25,163 bases of DNA from Nephromyces sp. MM_2019. Lineage: Eukaryota > Apicomplexa > Aconoidasida > Nephromycida. Of the stretch, positions 11,480 through 21,517 are shown one piece after another; positions within the stretch are counted from its first letter, which is position 1; every line of letters begins with the position of its first letter. The stretch spans positions 1-25,163 of the forward strand of contig JADHZB010000003.1 of the NCBI GenBank assembly GCA_015657535.1, read 5' to 3'. Both the position numbers and the translations under genes were made by a program. The notes under the pieces were generated by a model. The model worked only from the letters and a program-made list of their open reading frames with translations, ran no database searches and was not told where the DNA came from.

Positions 11480-11799
11480 TTGTCAGCACGATTTTCACCG
11501 AGCAGCCTGTTTGTTGAAATTGAGGATTAAACATTGACTGAAGTAGCCATTATACAGGAAATGGTAGAATTTGAAGCTCACGACTAGTGGTCTTGAAGCT
11601 AAGTAAGAGATAATAACTATACTGCTATATCTCAAGTAAAATGCTTCATTATATTCTCATTGATGCTACTGCACTTGAGCTGCTCTCCCTCGGTATTCTT
11701 TGGTGTCACTTATTGATCAAAGATGCTGTCCCTCTGCTTATTTACAAAACGGATAGTCTCCTACTTCGAGACCAAATTCCATTTTTTATGAAGCAGTGA
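11480..11799 (+). pseudogene. RNase H domain remnant (Ty3/gypsy-like)
   Basis: The frame starting at 11480 gives LFVEIED at the place of the family's f.l.tDAS strand, then AIIQ (about 11549-11557). A stretch RDNNYTAISQ at about 11606-11635 resembles the aErnYs..ekE motif. A +1 shift leads to a 52-codon ORF at 11641-11799. That ORF contains ELLSLGILWCHLLI and LLIYKTDSLL, resembling the E.lA.v.al..wr.yL.g..f.v.tDh.sL region. Stops at 11528, 11585, 11594 and 11600 show decay. Confidence 0.45.
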
Positions 11800-12331
11800 T
11801 ACGATTTATCCTGATTTTTTACGTGTCCCGCTGCTTAAAAGCGTAGTGGATGCTATTTAAAGCTTCCTCGTGAATATGTTTATGGGGGCGGAATATGAAT
11901 TACGAAAGCCTGTGTAAGCAGCAACAGGCAAATAAGAGCCCCCGCGCTATATATCTTGGAAAATTTTCCGCATCATACACCAGATGTTTTCGGTTGTTGG
12001 TAGGAAATTGAAATTGTTGAAAATAAACTTCAGGAAGAAGGAAAAATTCGTTTTTTCATGAAATAAGATGAAGAGTGTCTATATATACAACACTGCAGTT
12101 TTGTGGTATTGATCTGCCTCACTTTCGCGTTTTTGCAAGATTTTACGGACTCTCAGCAATCCGTTGTGGTAATACATCAGCTTAATCAATATAACTCGTT
12201 GTGAAGACCGTTTTATTTGTTGTATTGAGAGACCTACGCATCATGAAGCTTACTTTATTTAGCATAAACTATGTGTTTTATATTTATTGGGGAATGTTCT
12301 ACAAGCAGGGCGTGAGACGGAAAAAGTGGGA

Positions 12332-13418
12332 AGTTTGGTAATTCCCGTCAAGTAAAAATGTTTGAAGGCAAACTACAGTTGATCACAGACTGTCACGAGG
12401 CTTATCTTGATTGCAAATTCTTGTATTTGTAAATGCAATGCGTTGATTTTTTGAACAATATTAGTTGTGCATAGAATTATATCTAAATCGCAGCTAGGTT
12501 GCTTGGGAGATCGTATCATATTCGGTGATTATATTATCTTTGGAGGAGGATTACAGTGTCTTTATAGGTTATATCTTCGCTTCGCACATTATAATGTCGC
12601 GCAACTTACAAGGAGTTCGATAACTTTACGCGGTTAATGCATCTGCAAGTAGGGAATTTTGCACACCAACGGCTCACTGCAATTGCTCTGCGTGTACCGT
12701 CGGCGTCATTGGATCCTAATTGCCGACTATTCGTGTTGTATTTCCTTCATTGAATTTGAGGCAAAAGTTTTTTGGAGAGTGACCTACGCGCACTTTGAAG
12801 GCCCCCAGGAGCGCAGCAAGTACGCCAGTCCTGCTTCTCGCCTGGAAATACCCTAATAGCACCTAGAAACTTGCTCGACGAGCTTATCCTTGCAATAATC
12901 CGCTACGATTAGTTAGCTTTGAACCCTACAGAACACGAAAGCAACACATAATTAACAGACTAAACATTGCCAAAAGTAATATCAGATCTTCAGGACTCTG
13001 TGCCACGAAGTACAGTCTAGCATCTAGTCGCCTACATGCTCTACTCTTGGAAATGACTCGTGCCTAACCTGGATTTTTCTTTTAAATCGAAAAACCCAAA
13101 TAAAATCATATTTGAAACGTTATTTTTATATGAAGAAAAAAAATTTTATTTTCGCATTGCCTATTGAATGATGGCATCAGCGTATAGGTGAACTTTATGC
13201 GCATGTTAAAGTGAAACACACGGGTATTACCGCCCTACTCCAGAGAATGTTTCATACCGTAGGCGCCTCATGAATAGGCTTTCAAGAAAAATACTAAATT
13301 CAGACACTTTTAACAAAATAAACCCCACATCGCCATCTTTTGAACTAGCGTATAATTAAGCGCATTCGCCGCTATTCTATTGGCTCACAAGCTTCGCGAA
13401 GTAGTTTTCCATCAGTAA
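12332..13418 (+). pseudogene. Integrase remnant (Ty3/gypsy-like)
   Basis: Pieces in order: SLVIPVK (12332-12352) and LQLITDCHEAYLDCKF (near 12376-12423), like the start of the HHCC zinc-binding domain. At 12671 comes GSLQLLCVYRRRHW, then an Asp at 12725 and AHF at 12788-12796, like G.LqPLp.p..pW..i..Df and D.ltK.AHF. At 13225-13418 one frame gives RPTPENVSYR where HPQtDGQtER is expected, and FELAYN followed by AHS where eFAYN.S.HS is expected. That frame has a stop at 13357. The spacing is longer than in intact elements. Confidence 0.45.
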
Positions 13419-15020
13419 GGCTTTAGAATCTTTAATAAATATATTAGTTTTATCTGTGCTACCAAGCTCCCGCCTCATTGGGAAAAGCTACAGTTTTGTA
13501 AAAGAAAAATTGAAAGGGGGCGTAAAAACATCGAATAGAAGCGCTACGATGGCAAAAAGTCGCCAGTATAGCTGCGATGGCGCAAGAGAAGAAAGCCTAT
13601 CTAAACAAGATGGGAAGAAAAGATAGGCAAGGTTTTTTCACATCCTCAAATACACGTAGCTTCATGTACTACAGCCTTGACCCTAAACGCAGCAGTCGCG
13701 CCATGGCCAACCTAGAAAATGGAGCTTCCTGCGTTAGCTCCTAAACTATTTGTGCACAGAGCTATAAAGGAAATCACGAAATCATCACAGGGTAAGACCT
13801 GGAAATGACCGACATATAACACCAAGAATCGAGAATAAGCAATATAGACGCAATGGACTGCTTATCGAAGGTAATACCACGAAAGACAAGCAGGTTAGGA
13901 AAGAGAGTGCCTTGAGTATACCTCATTATGTGTGTGCTTGTCGGCATGTGTGTATATTGCAGTGTGTGCATGCTGGCATGTGTGTTGGTGTGTGCGTCTG
14001 TTGGAGTGTGCATGTGTATGTGTTGGAGTGTGTGTTTTCGCATTTTTGTGTGCGCGTGTGTTCTTGCATTTTTGGGCGCTTGTGTGTGTATGTGTTTATG
14101 TGTATGTACTTGCGTGTGCTTTGGCATTTTCGTCTGTGTATTTGTCTTTGCTTTTTTGCCTTTTTTTCATTTTTGTGTATACATCTGTGAGTATGATAAA
14201 TGGAGCTCCCAAATTGAATTGCGCTTAAAAAATTGCGTCAATACAGAACGAGTACAAGGACATTCCGGTAGCACTTAACATTCGCAATGGCAAATTATGA
14301 GCAACTTGATAGCTTGCTGTCAGAAGCAACCAGTTCTATCGATGCACTAAAAGCCAAGTGATGAAAAATAAACATGGCAGGATGGGGCATACCATATTTA
14401 TTCGCGTAGTTTGTGCGATTTTAAAAGGAAAGAATTCCACTTGAAAGCTAATTCAATACAAATTTTGATTATTAAAGCGACGAAATCTTATGGATCCATG
14501 TTATACTTTTCAGGTGCTCAAAGAACCTATCTTGAAGCTGCTTATGCTTCATGTGCATAAGTCAGTCAATCCGAAGTGGCGTTAATTAAAAATTAAAACG
14601 CTCTTCTAGGGGGTGTGCGGAAGCAAACTTCTATAAGAACTACTACTGTAGGGGAGTTGTTAAAGCACGGGACTTAGGGCCAGAAATCCAAGATATAGAC
14701 CAAAAAACCCTTGTACATGTGTTAAAGATATCCCAGAAGATACTACTGCACTGTACTAGCTTGCCACTGTCTGGCTACGGGTCTCACAAGAGTGAACAAT
14801 AATGCTTTCTTACTAAATTTATGACCAGGTACAATTTGCTGAAACGGAAGGTAAAGCTGTTTTGTATAGCTATATTTTTATAGAAAATAGCGTATACGCT
14901 GCAGCTTTTAAAAGATAAAATAAGACTGCCTAAAGGTATTAACTCACGCATAAAAATCGCATCGCATAAGTACACCCAAGTATATCGCGGATCCATTTTT
15001 AGCCTCGCAAAAATCACTGT
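13419..15020. other. Intergenic region between convergent genes
   Basis: No supported gene. Apart from the TG-rich tract it holds A-rich sequence, in part probably the 3' flank of the - strand roadblock gene. A - strand ORF at 14784-15017 has no recognisable motif. Confidence 0.4.
13926..14190 (+). repeat. Degenerate TG-rich tract
   Basis: About 260 bp of interrupted TGTG/TGTA/TGCG runs on the + strand. It keeps all three + frames and a - frame (13774-14127) open. Those ORFs are Cys/Val-rich or His/Thr-rich repeats and are compositional artefacts. Confidence 0.85.
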
Positions 15021-18000
15021 TCAAAACTCAATGGCCTGACATTGCGGGATTAATTGCATCAGAGTACTAAAAGCTTCCTTAATAGCAGGAAGTAGCTCAA
15101 TAACTTCACCTGTATGCAGTATTTTTGTAAGATATTATAAATTGATATTTTCAATCGTTTTGACAGAGGGAAACAAAAATTGAATGAATAGCATAAAAAT
15201 GACGTTGTAAGAAGGCAAATGAAAAACATAAACCACTTTGCTGTCGGGTAAACGTACGAAATGAATTGCGCCTTACGGTAAACAAGACGAAGGGGGAAAA
15301 GAAAGATACTACACAGCTTTTAATGCATCAAGAATGGGCACCTAAGTTCTTAAGAGTCTAGCTACAAAGGGAAACAGAGTGGAACAGTAACAATAAAAAA
15401 TTTCGCTACCAGTTTTAATAGGATAGCGTTGTTCCTTACCGACGTTAACATCCCTTTCGCCACGTATAGTAATAATAATTGGAGAAAAGTTAACCTGTAT
15501 AACGCAACCTGTTTCGTCATAACCCTGAAAAGCAGTCCAAAATTTTTTTTTACTAGATCTAGTATCATACAAAAAGACGAATTAGCACAAGCAGGAGCTG
15601 CTAGAATCAGTCAAAACAGAACAGATTCAAGGCCAACTGAGTTTATCAATATAATTTCATATCCAGGTATTAAGCACACACATTAACCCTATTAGAAACA
15701 CATCAACAAGAACTATAAAATAATTTGAGAGAAAGAAGCAATCCATTTCAATACTTTTATTGCTACGAAAATCCAATATAACACGCACTTTATCTTTATG
15801 TCACAGTAATAACTAAATCTAAGAAACTCGGTGCTAAAGATATTTCTAATCACCCTGAGCTCGTGTGGGAATGCAATATGATATTTAATTAGATACCCTT
15901 CTCATGTTAAACGCAAAGTTTATTCCTAAGCAAAAAATCAGAATAATCGGGACACGAAAAATTCGGACAAAAAGAACATGCCTAAAAGAATTTCGTTTTG
16001 TCATACTTACCACAAGGTAGTTCAATCTCTTCAAAGCGTCCAATTTACTAATCTGTAAAAAAAATTACCCACAGGGTATCAGGTAATATTTTTAACAAGC
16101 TATAGTGAATTGCAAAAGAAAATTACTTCTTTTTTGCAATTCACTAATGAGCGACACAATTTTACTGCATTTTCTAGTTAGATCTATCAAGAATATATAA
16201 AAATAAAAAAGATAACAAGCGAAGTACTGCCTTACTCAACCTAATATCGTTCCTCAGGTCTTTTATCACAAGAACTTAAAAAACCTCCTGATTAGAATAT
16301 TTAGTAAAATAAATTTAAAGTTCCATCAAAGTCTAGAAAGTAGAGAACGTATATTTCACCACAAGGGATAAATTCCAAATGCAAGCTCAAGCTAAATTAT
16401 CCAACAGGATCTTGCTTGGAACATGGGAAGTGGGCGTTTGGAAATTGTCTTTGTGTGTGTGAAAACTGCCTTTGCGTGAAACATAAAGAATATTTTGAAG
16501 CTTAAGAGGTGTAAAACATGTAGAAGCTATTAAGCACTTAAACATACTCGAAAACTTAAAGAGTAAAGGGTTGCTTCATTGTACTATGCTGCAAATAATC
16601 AAAACAGAAAAAAATTAAAAGGTGCCAGTGATAGAGCTCACGCGCGAGATAGGCGGAAAATTCATTCGCATGGAATATATTAAAGCAAATGCTTGCCAAA
16701 TGAGTACAAATAAACATAAGCCATATCAAGTACTTCATAAAAATATTGCCTACCATCTCAGTTTATCTGCATACGAAATCATAGCTGTAATCAACTGTAA
16801 GTTTTTCAATGGAATACATGTCAAAAAACTTTCATTTAGGGGCAATAAGCTTCCCTCTTTTTATGATATGGACTATAAGATCGCACTCGGGTTCATACAA
16901 TGAACCAAAAGTATAAAGAAGCTACTATTTTTGCCCCATTTGCATCGATATCAAGGAGACGAGGCTTACAATTCATATTTCCATTACGTAGTTTAAATTA
17001 GCTTAAACTATATGTGCATCAACATATACTAGTAACTCCGCCCTGAAAATAGGTTAAAAAATCTCCACTTTCTTAGCATATATATAATTTCTGTTTTCCG
17101 CCGTAACATGTAGCTGCTATCGCGAAATTTGATTCAAAAACAAGGAAAAAGCACAAATGCCAACGATTTAGACATAATTTTTTCACAAAGCAGGGCAACT
17201 CTTCGGAATTTTCATACTCTTCGCATTTTCATAAACTTCAGACCACATGCACTAGGGTACTAGTAATAATTATTTCGTCAGCAATTAGCAAGCACATAAT
17301 ACAATAGCCTTGGCTTTGTTCTTCTCAAATAAATCCGGTGTCTATGAAGCCCACTTAAAAAATTATACAAAAGAAGCAATATCAAATTTTGTAAATATAA
17401 ACCTGCTCGGCATTTGTGTGAAAAGCGATAGCAAGGGCCATAAAGAATGTTTCCTCATTCGTGTTTTTCATCTGACCATATCTCGAAAGGTCAGGAGCTG
17501 CGAAAAAATAAGGAAAATTGTGACAGGACCTGTCTGAATGAAGATATTTCTTCAAATTTATTATTAAATACCGATGGTAGTGTGGTAATTTGGAAATAAT
17601 GCGTAATTTCCACCACATAAATTATGCAGCAGGCTGTGTATGCAATAGCTTGAGACATGAAGACGTTTGCCAAGATACAATTATCATTGCAAAGGGAAAA
17701 CTATACACGCATTCATAAAGAAATTGCTAGCACAACCAACGTTGGGAGGATTGCGGCACACAGCGAGATAAAAAAAACAGCTGTGTGTGACACATCTGAC
17801 CACCTACTCCAATGCACTTTGAACAAGCGTCAACATGTAGCATAAAAGCCAGATAATTGCTTGAAGTATGAAGCGCCTCAAACGTGATAAAGAGTTTTTA
17901 AAGGAGTACATAATATGCAGTGAATTGATGCAAGATCTGTTTAAACATACAAATACGCCGAGAAAGCCTACTGAAAATACAAGCAAATAACCGAACAGCA

Positions 18001-18237
18001 ACACTATTAGGACTAAGAACTAAAAGCATAATATTAAAAACAGCGGTGTGAATGTAAAATTTAATTTTATTTTGAAATTATCTAAAAGATATAAAACTAC
18101 TTATTATTAGAGTTAGATATATAAAACCACTAAAAAAAATTTACACAAAAAACATCAAAATATTGAGGTAGAACCTACATTGCAATATAGATATGCCATC
18201 CTTATCTGAAACTACGATGGAAGTCACACCAGGAATT
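15021..18237 (-). CDS. LAMTOR3: LAMTOR3/MP1-like roadblock protein (Ragulator subunit), N-terminus missing
   Basis: Five - strand exons: 18237-18179, 17633-17530, 16052-16011, 15524-15440 and 15109-15021. Phases agree at every junction (1, 0, 0, 1) and end at TGA 15023-15021. They encode 125 residues; the family is usually about 120-125. LAMTOR3 is a roadblock-fold scaffold that pairs with LAMTOR2 on late endosomes/lysosomes and links to Rag-TORC1 and MEK/ERK signalling. Landmarks: IPGVTSIVVSDKDGISIL as the first hairpin; Q-I-SKLDAL matching the family's Q.SKLgL; CVIQVNFSPIIITI matching the VvQfN..PLvvs strands; and the C-terminal helix EVIELLPAIKEAFSTLMQLI. Exon 16052-16011 is framed by ttttttttacag and gtaagta, both strong. 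The donor after 17530 (gtcctg) is weak, and that exon makes the loop about 10 residues longer than usual. The first exon, needing a phase-2 end, was not found; the nearby ATGs checked gave no convincing exon. Confidence 0.72.
16104..16145. repeat. Inverted repeat (hairpin) upstream of a 3' splice site
   Basis: The arms agtgaattgcaaaagaa and ttcttttttgcaattcact are complementary over about 17 bp with two extra T's in one arm. The loop is about 6 nt. It lies in the roadblock-gene intron, 52 to 93 nt before the start of exon 16052-16011 in transcript direction, around where a branch point would be. It may be a small foldback element. Confidence 0.8.
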
Positions 18238-18997
18238 CTGAGAAAAGTGAAAGATCCATAGATAACTAAAAAAACGTTTTTTCAGCTGCAAAACGCACAC
18301 TTTAATTAGCATAAATTTTGAACTTCCAGAATACACTCCTCGTCATAGAAAACACTGTTAAGACAACCCAGGCAGCTTTTATTGACAGCGGGTTGCCAGT
18401 AATCCAGGACAAAAAAGACCCTATCGAAATTTTGTTTCAACGAATAAATAAAAAAAAAATGCAGATTTCAAAGCATACTATAAATCACAAGAGACAATTG
18501 TAGGTACCGTGTTCGGATCCCATCGATGAGATCTTGTATGTTGCCAGCTTCAGCACGAGGCGGTAGAGCCGTTGTACTGACTAATGAAGACATTATATAA
18601 TGTTCACTGTAGGCTTATATTCTCTGGTCGTAGCAGCATATGGAGGTTTTCATATGAGCCTAAAACAGCCTAGCGGGAGGCCCGTGAATTGCGTTTAGAA
18701 CAAAAAAAGCGTGTTCCTCAAAGGCTCAATATTAGGTGCTTGAAGGTAACAGGACGCGCAATTCTGGAAAGCAGGCTTCGTTGGAGTGACTCAGCCCCAA
18801 GGCTTCTGGCATACTCCAGCCAAAAAGCTTAGCAACCTTCTGAATTGAATGTCAACCGGTATACTAAAAGGGGTGCTTTGATCACATTTCTGAACTCTTC
18901 AATGCCCCATAAGCAAGTCACAGCATTTCATGCGCGTGTCTATCTGGATGCTGGATGGTACTTTATATCTGCCTAGGTTTGGCGCTATACAGAAATC
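18238..18997. other. Region upstream of the roadblock exons, at a compositional boundary
   Basis: No confident exon. On the - strand it should hold an intron or the first exon of the roadblock gene. On the + strand an ORF at 18318-18503 contains FIDSGLP, which could be a retroelement protease active site. Around 18500 the sequence changes from strongly A-rich to more balanced. Confidence 0.35.
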
Positions 18998-19346
18998 CCT
19001 CAATCCTCACCTCCAGAAACCAATAATAATGTATGACTTATGTTCCTCGATTCTCTTATTGCATACAAGATTCATCGTTGCTTACCAGTGACTTGGATAA
19101 TCTGTTTGATGCTATCAGTTGAATAGTCGTGTTTTGGGACATTGGCGCACCTACGACTTACTTAGTAGACGACCTGCAGTGGCCCGACGCGACCAGTTCC
19201 GCATTTAGGGTGGTGCACAGCGTTCCCAGGTGGCTCATCATCCTATGTATTTCCCTGTCCCCTGTCAATATCATTGGAAAAGGCACCCATACACTCAACG
19301 ACAAAAGCTGAAAACTGCCTAAATTAAGGCATTTTTACTCGATATA
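18998..19346 (+). pseudogene. Reverse transcriptase remnant (Ty3/gypsy-like)
   Basis: PQSSPP (18998-19015) resembles the rPS.SP start of the domain. MFLDSLIAYKIHRCLP (about 19040-19087) resembles the cvDyr.lN..t....yPlP block. After a frame shift, SDLDNLFDAIS (19087-19119) matches p.iddlfd.l, then an in-frame TGA. The next stretch contains DATSSAFR (to 19209), like the d..KTAFrt strand. LLDI (19335-19346) sits where the catalytic Y.DD box is expected, with the second Asp lost. About 11 codons appear deleted between the first two blocks. Confidence 0.5.
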
Positions 19347-19631
19347 ACATCATCACTTTGCATACCAAATTGAGAAGACATCGTTTTTGCATGTAAAAAT
19401 TCTAGCGTAATTCAATGTAGGAATAGACATAACTATACCAGGAGAAGTAGCTAACCAGATACTTTTCGCTAGATTATTGTGCGCGGAGCCCCTTAAGTCA
19501 CCTGCTACATCAGAAACTGCAAGTAACTTTAATCTTCAGATGTTTTCATGCGATGTGTGTTGCAACTGCGAATTGAAAAGTGCCTACCATTGAAAGATTA
19601 ATTCTACTCGGGGATTATATGCTCTTGCCCT

Positions 19632-19829
19632 ATGGTGCTGGTATTAGCGGTATCATTTTTCGCTGTGCAGCGACTGCAGAATGTCACTACTTTGAAGCAT
19701 AGACTAGCAGACGGGCAGGTTTTTTCCATTAGGCTACACTTTACTTTACTAATAATGCATATATGTATTAGCTTTATTAGTATTAGATTTGAGAAGAATA
19801 AACCAGTGAGGATTCAGCCGTACATGTAA
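19632..19829 (+). pseudogene. RNase H remnant, copy 2
   Basis: A 65-codon open stretch. FFAVQRLQNV resembles the AF..LK..l segment preceding RNase H. RLADGQVF corresponds to the pdf..pF segment, and EKNKPVRIQPYM to the q...g...pvaY.Sr segment. The catalytic TDAS is not preserved. Further weak resemblance continues past the stop at 19827-19829. Confidence 0.42.
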
Positions 19830-20155
19830 GCGAATCAACAAGCAGGTTTCGTTCTAGCTGAGCATGAAGGAACCTTCACAGCAGAAGCTATGGGGACACC
19901 TAAGCTGCAAAACACCGTTTAACAGCGTGCCTCAACTTAAAAATACAATGATTATTGGCTGTTTAATAATGCTTGAAATATTTTTGAGAATTTTATGCTT
20001 AGTAGATATGAAGGGTTTGGAAGTTGCTCTAGGTTGAAATCAGTCAACTATTCGGAGCCTGTATGGTGGTTTGCAGCTTAAAGCAATGTAACGGAAGGAA
20101 GCCGGTATGTCTATAGTCCAGTGCAAAATTCCTTAACAATCTAGGAAAAGAAAAA

Positions 20156-21065
20156 ATGCTTCTAGTCTGCCCTTGGCATAGGGGAATAAAGTTAGCACAT
20201 TACTTTTTCCAGGAAACTGCCATTTTTAATTGCATAGCAAGTGCTCATAATTACTTTCGGAAAATATTTGAGCACTGCTCTTGGTCATGTGTATTTGGCA
20301 TAATTCATCGTAAGCGATACCTATTGAAACAGAGATGGTCATTAAGCACCTTTAAATACTACTATTCTTACCGTTGCGGTAAAATATTTTCAGCACTGTC
20401 ATGATGGAGTTTGGCAATCAACTAACCTGGCTAGGAAAATATTTAAATCATCAATGTCATGTGTTTCATAATTATTCAACAAGAATCTCCCAGATATATT
20501 TTCGATTTAGTTCAACACACCACCACCTTGAAGTTTTAAGCCTGAGTTTGCACCTCTTTCCTGATTAGACCTTGCTCGAACTAAATTTACTCGATGGATA
20601 AAGAAGTAGGTTGCCAATGCACTCCATTACGTGGTGGTACTCACGTCGATTGTAATGCTGCTGATACAATATACCTTGAGCAGGTAGTGTCAAAGTGGCA
20701 GACCACGCAGTGTAAGGATGCCCTCAGCCATCGATTATATTAAACCCGATACTATTTGCAAAAGCTGCGTGAGCTCTGCAATCAACGTTTGTGATCGGAT
20801 AACACGACAGTAAATCATGCTCTGAAAGCACGCTCCCTTCTAGTGCATAAGGCGCAATTAGCATGCGAAGTGCATGGCGGGGTATGCGGTTAAAATGTCA
20901 GTTCAAATGCTCAGTCTCATGGCAAAATTCAAGCTATCTCTAGGAACGAACTTGGCGAGCTCTCCGTTCGGTCGAAATTTTAGGGTGACATACGTGAATT
21001 TCTCACCATGGAGTAGTTTCAGAAGTAGAAGAATGCCATACCTCACGCTTTATAGTAGCTCACTT
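20156..21065 (+). pseudogene. Integrase remnant, copy 2
   Basis: LLVCPWHRGIKLAHYF (from 20159) resembles the lvvP..lr..il..H start of the zinc-binding region, with Cys residues further on. HRLY, a stop, then TRYYLQKLRELCNQRL (20729-20791) resembles the SDR...FtS.FW..l..llg..l block. The ORF at 20874-21065 opens with AGYAVKMSVQMLSLMAKF, which lines up without gaps to the integrase block AeFAYN.SvH..tg.sPF, followed by L.LG where l.yG is expected. Confidence 0.45.
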
Positions 21066-21099
21066 TAGAGGAAACGCAGCATTGCTTTTTGCAACATAA

Positions 21100-21255
21100 T
21101 CTGATGCCGTCTTTGACCGCAATAAGCTAGGGAGTACTACCGCGTCACGTTGCCATAATGAGACTCAACTTGTAGACACTACCGCCTTTTCGCATGGATT
21201 GATTCGAATTATTGCATTTTGTATCAGTAACGCGGGTAGGGATCATGGTGGACTT
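21100..21255 (+). pseudogene. RNase H remnant, copy 3
   Basis: One uninterrupted frame of 52 codons. SDAVFDR resembles the tDAS strand, ASRCHNETQL the ySRkL..aE segment, and DHGGLK at 21241-21255 the tDH..L motif. The distance from the first to the last motif is about 15 residues shorter than in intact domains. Confidence 0.4.
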
Positions 21256-21517
21256 AAATAAGCAAGCGTCAACTTCTGGTTGCTCAGAATTCCCAGCTGT
21301 ACCATACTATATATGCTAGGTTGCTTTCGCAAGATAATGAGGCATATGTGCATCACCTTCAAGACTAACTACAGAAGAACCCTACTGTGAAAGAGGGAAT
21401 ACTAGACATAAAAAACAAAGAACTAGCCAGATTTTAAAATATATACTTGCCACTTTAATGCCAATTTCGTATATTGGGTGCAATTCTCGTTATATCCCGT
21501 AAGTTTATATAGAGTTT

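Larger units (their letters stand above)
11480..13418 (+). mobile_element. Decayed Ty3/gypsy-like pol fragment (RNase H plus integrase), copy 1
   Basis: Starting about 410 bp after the TRM10 stop, reading frames resemble, in the expected order, RNase H, the integrase zinc-binding region and the integrase core of Ty3/gypsy elements. Frame shifts and stops interrupt every part. No reverse transcriptase is seen upstream, where TRM10 lies, so this is a 5'-truncated relic. No LTRs or target duplications could be recognised. The matches were judged by eye against remembered family consensus, so the identification is an inference that a profile search should test. Confidence 0.45.
18998..21065 (+). 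mobile_element. Decayed Ty3/gypsy-like element, copy 2 (RT, RNase H, integrase)
   Basis: Reverse transcriptase-like, RNase H-like and integrase-like pieces follow each other in the Ty3/gypsy order. Their spacing is close to that of real elements, but they are spread over all three + frames with many stops. It lies antisense to, and upstream of, the identified exons of the roadblock gene. LTRs were not recognised. The assignment rests on several separate, correctly ordered motif resemblances, none of them strong alone. Confidence 0.5.

Noticed and set aside
11480..11530. Terminal coding exon of TRM10 after the acceptor tgtttgcag, reading LSARFSPSSLFVEIED then stop
   Set aside because: It needs a phase-0 donor inside exon 11, and the stretch fits better as the start of the RNase H-like relic whose frame continues beyond the stop.
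12659..12856. An independent 65-codon host gene in a locally GC-richer patch
   Set aside because: Its sequence lines up better with the integrase core of a decayed retroelement, and it lacks a start context or neighbours.
13774..14278. Four overlapping ORFs of 92-117 codons on both strands
   Set aside because: All are translations of the TG-rich tract; composition, not selection, keeps them open.
16642..16671. First exon of the roadblock gene (MRMNFPPISR followed by donor gtgagc)
   Set aside because: Phase fits the 42-nt exon, but joining exons 17633-17530 and 18237-18179 instead restores roadblock similarity upstream, so this piece is intronic.
16556..16756. 66-codon - strand ORF with a hydrophobic stretch and a strong acceptor (tttgcag) inside it
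   Set aside because: Its phase does not match the next exon and no further exons support a gene; it lies in a roadblock-gene intron.
18500..18540. tRNA gene suggested by a B-box-like gtgttcggatccc
   Set aside because: No A box at a proper distance and the arms around the loop do not pair.
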